A stretch of 64,000 bases of DNA. Source: Galerina marginata (lineage: Eukaryota; Basidiomycota; Agaricomycetes; Agaricales; Galerinaceae). Positions 48,352-60,340 of the stretch are shown here, in pieces. Location of the stretch: assembly GCA_023014335.1 (NCBI GenBank), contig JAECYW010000003.1, positions 1,984,001 to 2,048,000 of the forward strand, in the 5' to 3' direction. A program made the translations under genes and the position numbers. The notes beneath the pieces were generated by a model. The model saw nothing but the letters and a program-made list of their open reading frames with translations, did no database searches and was not told the origin of the DNA. Positions within the stretch are counted from its first letter, which is position 1; each line of letters starts with the position of its first letter.

Positions 48352-49357
48352 ATGTTTAGAGGATGTCTTTCGAGTGGTGCGTCGTCCAGACGTGTCGTCA
48401 ATTTTAACCAATTCTCATCCGGCCACCAGGTTCACGAGCCGTCGCGTCGACTTCTCAAAACCCCGCTTTCTTCCATACATCCTCTATCTTGAACTCCCAA
48501 GCAAGCAGGAGGAAAGGTCTTCGCACTAAGAAGATAAACGTGGCACGGACAGAACAGCGTTCAAAAGAAGCAGCAGCCAACCAGCCAAGCGTCGTTCTCG
48601 GCACCCGACCCAGTGAAGAGGAAACCAAATGGAAAAATTGCTATCTCTCCAAAGTCCTTGTCAACGAGGAGGAGCTGTTCTCAACGACGGAGATGAACCC
48701 TGTGAAGTACGATTATGGGACCGTCAATCTCCCGAAGCAATTCGGGTTCGGTGTGGACGAGGAAGAGCAGAAGATGCTGTTCTATGACCTGCCGGTGGTC
48801 ACTGGCCATATGGCGGTAAACAATGCGAAGATCATGAATGCCGCTGAACGGTCTCCGCAACAGTCTTCAACGGTCGCTGTTAAAGACACGCCCACGGAAA
48901 TGCATTATGATATGGAGCGCCGAAAGGAAGTGCGCAAGGCGAACCTTCTAGCCAAGGCGCTGGATCTGCGTAATGCAAATGCGGCTGGAATTGCTTTTGA
49001 GAACCGGCGGAGGATTATTCTGGCATTCTCTACACCTGTAAAACCCTTTGACTCAGGCCGGACTGAGGTTCAAGGTACATATCACAATAGACCCTCCCTT
49101 CTGACCGTATTTGTTTGCTCAACATCCATTTTTCTTCCTCTTCAGTGGCCTTGTTGACATACAAAATTCGAAACCTATGGACACATCTACTCAACTTTAA
49201 GCGGGACGTTGGTAATAGACGAGCTCTGCGGAAGCTCATTCACGACAGAGCCAAACTTCTTCGTTATCTCAAAGGCCAGGACAGGGATCGTTACGAAACA
49301 GTTTTGGAACAACTTGCACTTGAACCTGAGGCTGTCGAGGGCGAATTGGTTGTTTGA
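48352..49357 (+). CDS. mitochondrial small-subunit ribosomal protein uS15m
   Basis: Three exons (48352-48376, 48430-49074, 49146-49357) encode 293 residues. The S15 domain occupies the last ~75 residues (VALLTYKIRNLWTHLLNF, KRDVGNRRALRKLIHDRAKL, RYLKGQDRDRYETVLEQLAL), with the helix pattern that contacts small-subunit rRNA. A 25-nt first exon supplies the only upstream ATG in frame and joins to a Ser/Arg-rich, acid-free leader (MFRGCLSSGSRAVASTS), typical of a mitochondrial targeting peptide. Length and N-terminal extension match the fungal mitochondrial (MRPS28-like) rather than the bacterial ~90-residue protein. The 3' end faces the cyclin gene. Confidence 0.9.
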
Positions 49358-50333
49358 ATTATCATAGATATTTCTCTAATATTGAATGCATTCAGCACTT
49401 CTATTTGCTCGTCAGTGGTCCTATGAATATTCCGCGTCTTCCTGGTGGAAAACTAGAAGCACCTTCCGAGCAAATGAGTGGGGTGTAGCAATGGAATTGG
49501 TTTTCGAACGACATTCCTACTTTTATAATTTAAATACAAGCCAATTTGAGATACACATGCTTCAACGATAAAAGCCATCTTTTCCATCCTGGACCGAAAG
49601 GTGAGAAAGTAAGGTGGTCGAGGGTAACATTTATTGTGTCCTTGTCTGAAATGGAAACCGCTCGGGAGGTTATTGAAGTTGAAAATGAAGAAAGAAACAT
49701 GTGGAATGGGGGGAAATGGGGGAATGATGAATAGATGAATGATCGAGGTAGAAAGAAAGAGGAGAAAAGAGAATTTCTAAGTAGGAAGGACATTTACGAA
49801 TTAATAATAAAAAACAAATCAAGCCGACAAGGAAAACACGGAGACGGGGAGGAGATGCTGGTGACCAGATAAATGGCAGCCAAACGATCAAGGCCACCAT
49901 ACAAGGCTAAAAGACGGGTAGCAGAACATGCGCAAAACATGGCTTGAAAACAAAGGCAAAGGGCGCAAGTCCAACGAAGTGACCAGGCTTAGAAAGCGGA
50001 CGGCAACAGCGACGACGGATGACATTGGCACGTTGAAGACATGGCTGAACAAGAAATGACATTGATGAATAGTGATGCGTGCGTGTGGTATGTGGAAAGT
50101 GAAAGATGGAAGATGCGTGGTACAGTCCATGGGGTAGACGTCCCTATACAGATGATGCTCGTTGAGGTGTGCAAGGGTAACCAGGGCGTTCTGAGGTCGT
50201 TGCCCGGTTGTGATGTAGTGAATAACAAGATAGGAACTGGTAGATGGGTACATGTGGGTCGCACAAAATGGGGGCCCAGAAACAAGTCGTGGCCATTAGG
50301 AGTGTTCGTCGTCCACGTTCACAACAGCAACGT
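49358..50333. other. convergent intergenic between uS15m and cyclin
   Basis: 976 bp between two 3' ends. Several open frames exist in the purine/pyrimidine-biased sequence, but none has a motif. Confidence 0.4.
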
Positions 50334-52327
50334 TCATCGTACACGTAGGTCTGTCAACGCTGTGTAGTCTTCATTGTCCTCCGAGCCGACCTGGGCTGCT
50401 TCTTCTTGTTCGCGCTGTATTTTGATGTCCGCCTTGAGTCTGCACAGCTCTGTCAGGAGGTCAACCTGCGTACTCTCCTCCCATCGATTTAGGGCCCAGT
50501 CTCTCATGTATACACTTGACTAGAAAGTATGTCAGTCAACGACAGTTTTCAAAAGCTGTAAGGAGCGTTAACCCTTACCTTATAGTACCGCTTTCCAGCA
50601 TATTTCTTGTGGAACGATTCATGTCTAATTGGCTTGAGGATATAATTTAACATCAAATTTGCTGTAGGAATTAACTGGCTCTCTCTGTAGGACGAATAAT
50701 GCGCCAGGTTGGGGGTCTAGGCAAATTTGTTAGGACGAGTCCAGAAAAAAACAACGGTAAGAATGCTAACCCATTGTTCCATACCCAACGCCAATCGAGC
50801 AAGCCATATTGAAGCGGCGGCCATTAATGATGGCGGGGCAGCGATTAACCGCCACTCCAGCACTCCAATCTCGAGGAGGTATTTGCCCAGAGTCCTGACC
50901 TTGACGTTGTAGTCGTCAGCTTTACTAATCCGGCGCAGGTAGTGCACCGGGTTCGGGTAGCTCAGATTCCAGTCAAGCGTCTTGAGCACGTATCGCTCCG
51001 CCTGGAGAATTTCTGACTCCGTGTAGGAAGAGTCTGCGCACATCAAGAAATGCGACACGGAAGGCGACACGACTTCCTCGAATTTAGCAGCGATGAACAT
51101 ACATGTGACGCCGACGAGCTGAAGTTTTGCCAGCGAAACGACGCGGGCGGAGAGGAATCGGTCAATGATGTTTACACAAAGGAAGAGAGTCTCGGGTAAA
51201 AGGCGGAAGCGGACGTGGACTTGGATGAGCCAGTCGGTCAGGATGCCTCGCATTTTCCACGCGAGCTCCTTTTGACTTTCCATGTAGTTGGGATTAGGCA
51301 TCGTTGTGAGCTAATTACTTGTCAAAATAAAATTAGGGAAATAAAATAATTGCAGACTGACCTCAACCTGTTTTAGGTACTGGAAGATATCCTGAACATA
51401 CTCGCTGACCATAAGCGGGTCGTCGTTGTCGTCAACGTCGAGGTCCTCCCATGCTGAATTTTCCGGGTCAGCTTCGGGTTCGTCAGCGAACGCCTCCATC
51501 TCTGCCACAAGACGAGCATTGTAGGCGTCTAATTGGGCCTGAGCTTGTGCTACCTCAAGAGCGTGTGGGTCCTCTTCAGGTGGGATAGAAGATGTCCGAC
51601 GCTTTTTGTGAACGGGCTGATCGTCCTCTAAGTCATCTTCGAGTGGACGGGGAATAGTACGCGACGAAACGCGACGATGGCCTTCAGTGCGACGCGATGT
51701 AGAAGCTTGGTTTTCCTTGATCACAGCCGACCTGCGAACTGCAATCTTCGGAAGGGCCACCAGGGCAGGAGGGTCGACCACCATGGCGTTCTCGTCAGGT
51801 ACAATAATCGCGTCCTTCTCTTCCTTGATTTCCTCGACGGGGTCTTCTTTGACAATCGCGGTAGTGCTCTGACGCGTGCCAGCTACGGTGCGGAGGGGTT
51901 GACGAACCGCAACTGCCTTGCCCTTGATGACGACGCCATCGAATGTCTCCTTCTCCTTGCCCTTAGCTGCGAGCCCCGATGGTTTATTGCCCGCAACAGC
52001 GACTTCGCCCAGAGCTTCGCGTTTTCGTTTTCCAGCATGAATGTCGACCTTGGAATCGCCGGCTGTGGAGGCCTTGGCCCTGGAGGCAGCTGTCGCCCGG
52101 GTGACCCCGCCTGTGGCACCCGACAGGCCTAAAGTCGCTGGGCCGAGACCTGAAGGCTTGGTACGCGTCGAAATTCGTGAGGGGCGAGCATTGGCGTTTT
52201 CGTTCTCTTTTACGCCAGCTGTCCGAGTCGTTCTTGTAATGCGGCGTGTCTGGGTGGGCAATACACGCAGCGATCAGCGGGATCCTGAAAGTGGATGAAA
52301 AAGACTTACAGGAATATTGGAAGACAT
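50334..52327 (-). CDS. G2/mitotic-specific B-type cyclin
   Basis: Activator of the CDK that drives mitosis. Exons 52327-52310, 52249-51362, 51310-50771, 50716-50579 and 50519-50334 give 589 residues. The N-terminal half is disordered and contains a destruction box (REALGEVAVAGN, residues 83-94, of the R-x-A-L-G-x-x-x-x-N type) for APC/C-mediated proteolysis, plus KR-rich stretches likely to be nuclear signals. The cyclin fold starts near residue 312: MRGILTDWLIQVHVRFRLLP, LFLCVNIIDRFLSAR, KLQLVGVTCMFIAAKFEE, then FLRR-like HYLRRISKADDYN. The first exon of 18 nt was chosen because it gives the only in-frame start upstream of TRRITRTTR. Divergent from the dehydrogenase gene. Confidence 0.93.
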
Positions 52328-53052
52328 CTGAGCTCGCCGTGTGGAGGGGTTGCTCTGCGGGAGTTTGGTTGCGGGGATGGGTGGTGGTGGTGAGCGGGGT
52401 GGGGTCCGTCCGCAACAAGGGAACTTGGGTAGGTATTCAACATCACGTGAGGTGCAAATAATGGAACAAACAACTTAGACGCGTCAAGTCACATGAACGC
52501 GAGGTTACGTACCGTGTTTAATGACAGGGCGCGTACCGCGTTTGTTGATTCCCTTCCACGATGTCCATCTCGGACTTTTGGCTTTCGACAGGCGTTTTGT
52601 TACGTTTTGCTCCATTCTCCAGTCTTCTCCAAGGCAGGAGGTTTCAACGTTGAATATTCTCACTCATTGAGCGAGACTTGAACGGTTCTGGGACGGCTGT
52701 CGCTAGTTCGCGCTATAAGTCAACATCCAACAACCTTTCACCGCTCGCATTCTGGGATCTGAAAGTCGATTTACAAATTTTGATGCTCGAAATATCTCGA
52801 AGGATTTAATATTCGGTCTTCGTCGCGTCCTCGAGAGTCGACTCATCACTTCGAATCTTTTTTGTCGGCCCGACCACGCGGGCCGGTTAATTTCAAAGTT
52901 ATCTCGTCCGAAAATTACAGCACATTCTCATACAATCTTATCCCACTCCTCCAAAGAGTCCAAGCACCTTTATAGCTCAATTCCCAGCCCCTCTCAGGCT
53001 TTTGTATCACTCGGAGGTCTATATCTGCCCAAACCCAGTCAAAGTCAATTCC
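52328..53052. other. divergent intergenic between cyclin and dehydrogenase
   Basis: 725-bp bidirectional upstream region with the ACGCGT and CACGTG boxes noted separately; no gene. Confidence 0.45.
52479..52484. promoter_or_regulatory. ACGCGT box upstream of cyclin
   Basis: ACGCGT inside the palindrome GACGCGTC, about 150 bp before the cyclin start; an E-box-like CACGTG lies at 52444-52449. MBF-type control is possible, but mitotic cyclins are usually driven by other factors, and the hexamer recurs by chance. Confidence 0.25.
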
Positions 53053-54607
53053 ATGTCTTTTGTTCCATTGAATCGCCTATCTCATCTCTCCTCCCATCTC
53101 ATTCCCGGTACCTCTAGTATGGCTCACAGCGTACAGGCCTCGCTGCATAAGGTGGTGGTGACAAGAGACTTCGGCCCAGATGTCATGCCTCTGCTTTTGA
53201 ACAGAGGAAAGCAGGATCTGGAGGTAAGTTTGGTTCAGCCCTGTTTTGCGTGGTTGAGATTGGACATGAAATCTTCCTTGAGATTGTCGTTTGGAATCAG
53301 GATGCTGCTTGTGACAGGAAATGGCTGTTGAAAAACGCGGTCGGCGCTTCAGCACTTCTCGTACTCGTTACTGACAAGGTGCGCCTTCATCCTCGGGATC
53401 GTATTCATGTTGACTGTTGTACCCGACAGGTGGACAAAGAACTATTGGATGCAGGTCATTATTGAATCTTGGGGAGTCGGGATCACTATCCTAATACAAC
53501 TGATTTTGATACTTCAGCTGGGCCTCAACTTCTTGTCGTCTCTACGATGTCTGTGGGTTACGGTAAGTCCCAACTTGAAGTTCTGGCCTTCCTAGCCCAC
53601 TTCTAAATGCTGGCTCTAGAACACGTCGACGTCAAAGAGTTGGCCAAGCGAAAGATTAAACTGGGCTATACTCCCGATGTTCTTACCGACGCAGGTAAGA
53701 TTACTTCACGTCAATCGATATTAAGGGACCCCTTGAGCGAACAATGGGACGCTGTAGTTGCCGATATATCTATCATGTTGGCTCTCATGGCCGGACGCAT
53801 TGCACGCGAAACTATGACCATCGTGAACGAAGGAAGAGTAGGCACCCCTATTTCCAAGAAACGTTGGTAATCGTTTGCTCATAAGATATTTCTCAGTGGC
53901 CACAATACAACTGGGGCCCATTCCTCTTCTGCGGCCGCCAACTAAGCGCCACCAGCGCCTCCCCGACCCGTACAGCAGGATTCATCGGTTTCGGACGCAT
54001 CGCCCAAGCCACTTTCGCGCGTCTAATCCCATTCGGCTTCACCGACTGCCTCTACATCTCCAACCCCTCATCGAAACCCAACACATCCCGCGATGCAAAA
54101 ATTGCCACCGACCTTCGCCTCAACCCCAGTGCTATCCGACGCGTGGATCTTCCTACTCTCGCAGCGGAAAGCGACGTCGTGTTCGTTCTGGCGCCTGGTG
54201 GGGAAGGGACGAAGAATTTAGTTGACGAGGGGTTCTTGAGAAGGATGAAGAAGACGAGCGTGTTGGTGAACACAAGTCGTGGGACGCTGGTGGATTCGGA
54301 TGCGTTGGCGAAGGCGTTGAGGGAGGGCTGGATCTGGGGTGCTGGGCTGGATGTTGTTACAGGCGAGCCTGGAATAGCGGCTGACCATCCGTTGGTCAAA
54401 GAACCCAGGTGGGTGTCTGCGAATTTATTCATTCCTCGTTGGATGGAGGACTTACTTGATCGTAGATGTGCGATATTGCCTCATATCGGGAGCGCTACGT
54501 TTGAGACGCGGATTGAGATGGGAACCCTGACTATTAAAAACGCGCTTGCGGCCATTTCTGGGGAGAACATGCCAGCTTCACTGGATTTGGTGGGGTATCA
54601 AGGCTAA
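53053..54607 (+). CDS. D-isomer-specific 2-hydroxyacid dehydrogenase (glyoxylate/hydroxypyruvate reductase type)
   Basis: NAD(P)H-dependent reduction of 2-keto acids such as glyoxylate or hydroxypyruvate. Eight exons (53053-53223, 53283-53378, 53430-53454, 53518-53562, 53620-53694, 53758-53837, 53897-54408, 54466-54607) give 381 residues. Landmarks in order: LLVVSTMSVGY, KLGYTPDVLTDAVADISIML, the dinucleotide fold AGFIGFGRIAQA (about 191-202; the third Gly is Ala), NTSRGTLVD with the substrate-binding Arg, AGLDVVTGEP with the catalytic Glu, and LPHIGSAT with the catalytic His. All three catalytic residues are present. An in-frame ATG at 53119 (MAHSVQASLHK) could give a cytosolic form, leaving the longer start as a possible targeting sequence. 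Exact substrate not deducible. Confidence 0.9.
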
Positions 54608-54968
54608 GCTAAGCCAATAAATACGTTGCTACGTAATTTACAAAATGAGGGTTTACATTTACTTATTATGCACTTTCACCCTAGAAAATGGAGATACCAT
54701 AAGAGCAGACAAGAACACCGAAACACCATGCACTACCACTGGGGGTTTGGATTCCAGAAAATATAAATCAGGAACTTTCATACGCTCATTGTCATATGGA
54801 AACCACGAAAAGCCGATAAACATCGTCGTCCGCTGCTACAGGCGCCAAATTGGCAGGGGAGAACTGCCCATCTGGGGGAAGTTCAGTTTGGCCACTGAGT
54901 TTTACCTGGCCCTTCATTAGAATGACCCTGAGTTTTCTGGGACCGAAGAAAAGCTACACATCCCGATG
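54608..54968. other. convergent intergenic
   Basis: 361 bp between two 3' ends; nothing recognised. Confidence 0.35.
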
Positions 54969-55782
54969 TCAGTGAAATTCCAACTGCACAAGGTTGAAGA
55001 AACGAACGTGGTTCCAGAGGCCAATTGTTTTCGCCACTTTTCCACCTTTCTGATTCTTCATGATTTTCTGAACTCCAGTCGCGGCGATTATATCTAGGAA
55101 TATTTATTAAAAGATTGCATCGTGGCCGCCACGCACGGAAATGAAGAAAAAGAAGCACTCACTTACGATCGGAATGATGGAGATGATAGGCAGGTAGGAC
55201 CGGCGAACATCCTTCTCCGTCAAAGTTGCTGCTGAGCGCACAGCATTCAAGAAACTAGAGGACAGTGCTTTCAGCAGAGATTGTATGGTACAAGAAAACT
55301 GAAAAATACCTCAACCAATCTGCTTCGCTAACATCATGAGAAGTAAATGGATGGGGTTGGACACTTGATGGAGGAGGTGCAGCGGGAAAGCCTTTATCCA
55401 CTGTTTTGCCCTGAGCGACGAGAAAAATAGGGTTGAATGCAGAGTATGAGAGTTCGGGAGGAGGAGCTCGGGAGAAAGCTGACGGTAAGGCATCATTAGC
55501 GGTTGGGATTTGGAGGTCAAGTCCATCTCTGTGTCGAGGGGATGTCGGCGCTGAGCTTGACATCGAAGAATTTGCATAGTACGTTCGGGTACTGGTAGTA
55601 GTGCTGTAAGCAGGCCTGTGGTCCTCTGGAACAGGAAATGCCGGTGTCTTCTCTATAGGATCAATGTCGCGGTCACGGCTCTCATGGACATATGATGGTG
55701 GGGCGGACTGGGACTCGGAGCTCCAGAGATTGCTGGACGAACTTGCTTCGGCTCCGGTTTTTGAATCGGTCTCGAGTATCAT
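54969..55782 (-). CDS. Ser/Pro-rich protein of unknown function
   Basis: Three exons (55782-55310, 55254-55163, 55093-54969) give 229 residues. The first ~140 residues are low-complexity Ser/Pro/Thr sequence without globular pattern. The C-terminal ~90 residues are ordered: SEADWLSFLNAVRSAATL, EKDVRRSYLPIISIIPIVN, a Lys-rich helix (QKIMKNQKGGKVAKTIG) and an aromatic tail (LWNHVRFFNLVQLEFH). No enzymatic motif or signal peptide. A damaged second copy lies at 59389-59729, next to the duplicate of the neighbouring membrane-protein gene. The second intron was placed using the GTGAGT donor that keeps the frame. Function unknown. Confidence 0.6.
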
Positions 55783-56491
55783 GACTTCGTGCTGTGGTGG
55801 ACCGAAGAAAAAGAATATTTCAGAACCAAAATGTCTTATACAACCCAGTGGTGAAATCGGAGGCAGTGTCAGGCAGTGTCCTAGGCCCGTGCAGCTCGCG
55901 GTAAGATAAATTTAGACCAAGTCAATCGACCGGCTGCTGGCGGCCAGGTGCGGCCCGACCCAATGGTTTCTTCCCACTTCGGAGCTACATCGGCTCACCT
56001 CATTCGCCAACAGTCGCCAACCTCCAGAGTCCATAGGGCTTCAGAGCTCGAGACCTATCGACTGAAATAACCTGTGTCCTCCCCACTCAATTCCCACCTA
56101 TTGACATATCCTTATCCTTTGAACCGTCTTCCGATTTCCATCGGATGACATAGAGAAGCTGTCAAACAACCCCAGTTTATAACTTGACCAGGACTTGCGC
56201 GAGAGTCCGATGGCCATCCCCGTGCTCTATTCCGTTTCTGTGGCTTCAGTGCCATCGTGTTATTCAGCTTGAAAAAGAGAAGACCAGGGTTGTACGATCT
56301 CATCTGCGATTTTACCCCAACAACGGAGAACAAAACTGAAAGAATCGACAGCACAACCAGGTGCCACCATTTTGTTCTTGACAGTACATCCCGGCATCGG
56401 TGACTTAAGAAAGACATAAATTGGATTGCAAATCCACAGTGTAATTCTACGATTTTTTGTTTCGCAGTTCCATTCCATCGCCGGGCACAAG
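55783..56491. other. bidirectional upstream region of the duplicated pair
   Basis: 709 bp between divergent genes. Pieces (e.g. TATAACTTGACCAG, GATGGCCATC) recur in the region upstream of the second copy (59730-60340), so the intergenic region was duplicated with the genes. Confidence 0.5.
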
Positions 56492-57635
56492 ATGTCGAGC
56501 TCACCTATCATAAATCAAGATGGTTCCTCATTCACAGTATCCTGGTTGATAGGTTCATTCCTTTCAGGTGTGGCCTATGGGCTCGAGCTTACACTAGCCG
56601 CGAACTGCTTCTATCTTCTGGGGAAGTCATCACAAAATATTTCCAAGCGAACTCGACGCTTTCACTTCGCCTTCATCATTTACAACTGCTTGCTTGGCAC
56701 CGCAGCGTTTGCGTACACTATGGCCGGAGTCATCATCGCGACTATTTTTTCACGCGATGCCTTGGTCGCCAGAGTAGGAGAGTATTGGACATCGTCATTG
56801 ACGGTACCGTTTTCAGCTGTGGAATTGATTTTCACAGTCCTCGTCACTTGGAACTCTGACGGGTTCATGGTCCGTCGATCTCAGTCAAAGTCATCTCGTT
56901 TTCTAACTAGGAACGCTTCCCTTTAAAGCTTTGGCGCTGTGTGATTTTGTATGAAGGGATTTCTCCACTCAATCACATTGCTTTTATGTCTGTTGTAGTC
57001 ATCCTAACACTGGCATCTTTGGGTCAGATTCTTGTCTCATTGTGTTGCTTACCCGCTCACCCTTTTCCCTGGTTACAACAGGAGTCGGAATGTGCGGTCT
57101 GCTAACCGTAATACCCACTACTCCATGGGAGCAAAATCAAATGCTATTTCGCTTTCAGACAGCTTCGCTCATCATTAATGGCATTGTATCCACCCTCATT
57201 ATTTGCCGCATTACCTATCATCGAAGATATCTTCAAAAGGTATTTGGGAAAGGCTATGGGAAACCCTATATGAAGATCATGGCGATATGCATCGAATCCG
57301 CGATGCTTGCCCTAGTATGGGACATCCTATTTATTGTATTGTCCCAAACAACCGCCCGCACGGGTGTCCACTCAGCCGGCCCTGAGATTTACCCGGTGAT
57401 AAAACTCTTAATTCACGTCAATGTGCGTCTTTTCCATCTCTTCCCGTGAAATAGATGTCTAACCAAGCTTATGATATAGATTATCTACCCCATGTTGATA
57501 ATATTTCGTGTTTCACAAGGGAAAGCATTTCCAAGCGACCCTACAAAATTACTTCCTCCCTCAAGCGCTGATAGTACAGGCCGGATTGGCGAGTTGCGGT
57601 TCATTTCAGACGAAGCTGCCTCTACCATTATTTAG
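56492..57635 (+). CDS. multi-helix (probably 7-TM) membrane protein, copy 1
   Basis: Exons 56492-56869, 56929-57022, 57082-57422 and 57480-57635 encode 322 residues. Hydrophobic helices are evident at about 14-38 (WLIGSFLSGVAYGLELTLAA), 54-80 (FAFIIYNCLLGTAAFAYTMA), 100-125, 138-160 (IAFMSVVVILTLASLGVG), 180-205, 220-245 (IMAICIESAMLALVWDILFI) and 268-285 (IIYPMLIIFRV). The short cytoplasmic tail is Ser-rich. The WRCVILY and ESAMLALVWDILF segments are typical of a seven-helix family expanded in Agaricomycetes, whose role is not established. The gene is duplicated at 60341 with every exon length conserved after exon 1. Start chosen at the ATG conserved in both copies. Confidence 0.75.
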
Positions 57636-58145
57636 GCGGGGCATTGGAGTCTCCAAAAAACCACCTTCGGAAGAACGTCACCTAGCAAAACTCAGCATCA
57701 ACAATTGCTAGCCAACTTACTTTATTTTAGAAATAGGTTGATCTAAAACGCTACATTATTACTTATCGTAAAAAATCCATTTTGTACCCCTAGATCTCTT
57801 CCATTCTTTTGCGGATATCGGTTCGATGTCATACCAATCCAGTGTTTTTTTTTCAGGATCACCCTATATGGTGCCTTGAGAATGGTGCCCTGATTGTATG
57901 CCCTTTTTGGGACATGAGGTGTCGCGTAACATACCTTGATCCGCTTGGCATTGTGGGCGCCTATTTTGTGGGCAAATATGTTATTGTTTTCTCGTCGTCA
58001 TTCTTTTTCCGTTGAATAAAACTACAACGCAACACCGCTTTATATAATTATATTGTCTTCGTCGTCAAGTGGCTTCAGCCTTAAGCGTGCCTTTCCCCAG
58101 AGTCGCCACTAACATTTTACCTCCCACTAGTCCCCGCTAACCAGT
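57636..58145. other. intergenic
   Basis: 510 bp without a recognisable feature; AT-rich with T runs. Confidence 0.35.
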
Positions 58146-59010
58146 ATGAAATCACAAGCCACCCGAAATTTCTCCCAGAGTCAAGAGATGGGTTTTGCCG
58201 CGTTGTCTCGTGTCAACTCTTCTCATGAACACAAGGGCCCATATTCCAGCGACCATTATCTGCAGTTTAACGAGGGCTTGTTCGACGACAAGCTGCAGAT
58301 ACATGGCGCAGTCCTCGATAACGTCACAAATAGCCTGTAAGTCCTTGTAATCAAATTGTAAACCCCTCCTTGGGACCTTCAATTTCCATTGACCACGGTC
58401 TTAATCAACGTTAGTAAACCCCCGGTAATGGAACACGAGTTGATGGCCTCTTCTCCCTTGAATCTTTGCCTTCACAGCAGTCCACGGGATGAATTCTTTG
58501 GAATTTATATGAATCCAAATGTAGCAAGGAGGGCGAGAACTGCCCCTGCGTCCTCGGACGTCACCACTGAAGCAAACGGACGCGACAATCGCGGCTCCTT
58601 CGAAGAAATACAAAGTTATCTCAGCACGCTTACATACCACTTTCCTATACGAAAATATCCAGGCTTGTACTGTAGGCTCAAGGATATCTTAGAGCGAACA
58701 ATTGACGGCCGGTGAGTGAAGCCTCATGTTGATTATTCTCGTTTCCTTGCCCAGTCGGAAACGATTTAGGCTTGGCCGAGTTGACCGTATTAATGTAACT
58801 GATCTTAACTTCAAACTTTATTATTATCTTCACAGACCGAATGACTTGGTGGCCAACAATTATGTCTTGGATATCTTGATTGATTCCCCTGCTCTCATGA
58901 ACTACACCAGAACGTTTCTACCGCCGCATCCAGAGGATCATACTGCGTTGAAGGAGAAGTCAAAAACATTGATGATCTTGATCGACTCTATATTGTTCGA
59001 TCTTGAATAA
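58146..59010 (+). CDS. hypothetical protein
   Basis: Exons 58146-58336, 58415-58711 and 58836-59010 give 220 residues in frame. No known domain was recognised. The N-terminus is polar (MKSQATRNFSQSQEMGF). The middle has a compact mixed region (RDEFFGIYMNPNVARRARTA) and a possible helix (SFEEIQSYLSTLTYHFPIRK). The C-terminus is helical (LMNYTRTFLPPHPEDHTALK, TLMILIDSILFDLE). It lies between the two copies of the duplicated pair and has no second copy itself. The 124-nt second intron is long for this locus and might hide a small exon. Gene existence is moderately supported by frame continuity only. Confidence 0.4.
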
Positions 59011-59388
59011 TACTGCATCGCCTTGGGTCACTTTTCTGATTGTACACCATTCTACTATGCTCGCCATTTTGTCCATACAAGTATATTGGCCGCAATTTTG
59101 ATTGACTCGACCAATGACCTTGATACGATGTAACCATTTTTCAAGTCGAGGTTCCAATAGATGTGTGGTACATGTCACTTTTTCCTCGCTTTCTCTGCGT
59201 CGTTACCCTTGAACTATTCCCCTTAGCGCAAATAATTGTAGTGATTATCGGTGAGGCTAGAACTAAATAAACTTGCATAGATGGAGTTACTATTATTAAG
59301 AAACGACTTCTAGTGACCGGAATTTACAAATTTAGGCTTTCATCTGATCCAAAAACAGCCTAACAGATGAGATCGGCGGATAGGGAAA
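59011..59388. other. intergenic
   Basis: 378 bp with no recognised feature. Confidence 0.35.
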
Positions 59389-59729
59389 TTAGGCGCCCGT
59401 CTTCGCTAACATTATGAGAGGTAAATGGACGGGGTTGAACACTTGATGGAACGGGAAAGCTGTTATCCGCCGTTTCTCCTTGAGCGACGAGAAAAGTAGG
59501 GTTGAATGCAGGGCAGGAAAGTTCAGGAGGAGGGCCTCGAGAGAAAGCTGGTCCTGGTGCTGTAAGCCGGTCGTCTGGACCACGAAACGCCGGTGTCCTC
59601 TATACGCTCGCTGTCGCGTTCACGGCTTTCATGGTCATATAATGGTAAGGCAGACTGAGACTCGGGAGTTCCACTGGCAGAGATCGCTGATGAACTTCAG
59701 CTCCGTTTTGAATCGGTATTGAATATCAT
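59389..59729 (-). pseudogene. broken copy of the Ser/Pro-rich gene
   Basis: Minus-strand sequence matching exon 1 of the gene at 54969-55782: it starts ATGATATTCAATACCGATTC (intact copy ATGATACTCGAGACCGATTC). A small deletion then brings TGA into frame about ten codons in. The Ser/Thr-rich middle is deleted, and the match ends near the exon-1 border (AGCGAAG). The second and third exons are absent. Pseudogene created or decayed after the segmental duplication. Confidence 0.7.
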
Positions 59730-60340
59730 GGTTTCGACGTTGGTCACGAGCTGCTGCGGTGGACCGAAGAAAAAAGGAAACCTCAATGCCAAAATTTGTC
59801 ATATACATAATTCATGATCAACTCCATTGGAGGTGGAGGCAGTGTTAGGCGGTCTCCTACGCCGTGCAGCGCTGTGATGCTAAATTTAGACCCAAATCGG
59901 TCGACATTACGGGCTGCGGCCCGACGCAACAAAGCCGCAAACCAGTTTCTTTCAACTTCCACTTCCAGTCTTCGAGCTCGAAGCTGTATCTGCCCACCTA
60001 ATTCGCCAACAGTCACCAACATCCAAACGGCCTTAAACATCGATTCCAATAACTCCTCCCCCACTCCTCCCCCACCCGTTGACAGATCCTTACCCGTTGA
60101 ACCATCATCCGATTTCCGTCGGATGCCATAGAGGAGCAACCAAACAACCGGGTTTATGACTTGACCAGTGCTTCGCGAGAATACAATGGCCATCACTCGA
60201 CAGCACAATTAGGTGCCACAACTTCTGTTCTCGACGGTACATCCCAGCACTGGTGAGTTATGACACAATTTGGATTCCAAGCTCAGGCTTTAATTCTATG
60301 ACGCTTCATTATTGTAGAGTCCCACTCCAACACCAGGCAC
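59730..60340. other. duplicated upstream region
   Basis: Diverged copy of 55783-56491; now drives only the membrane-protein gene on its right. Confidence 0.45.
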
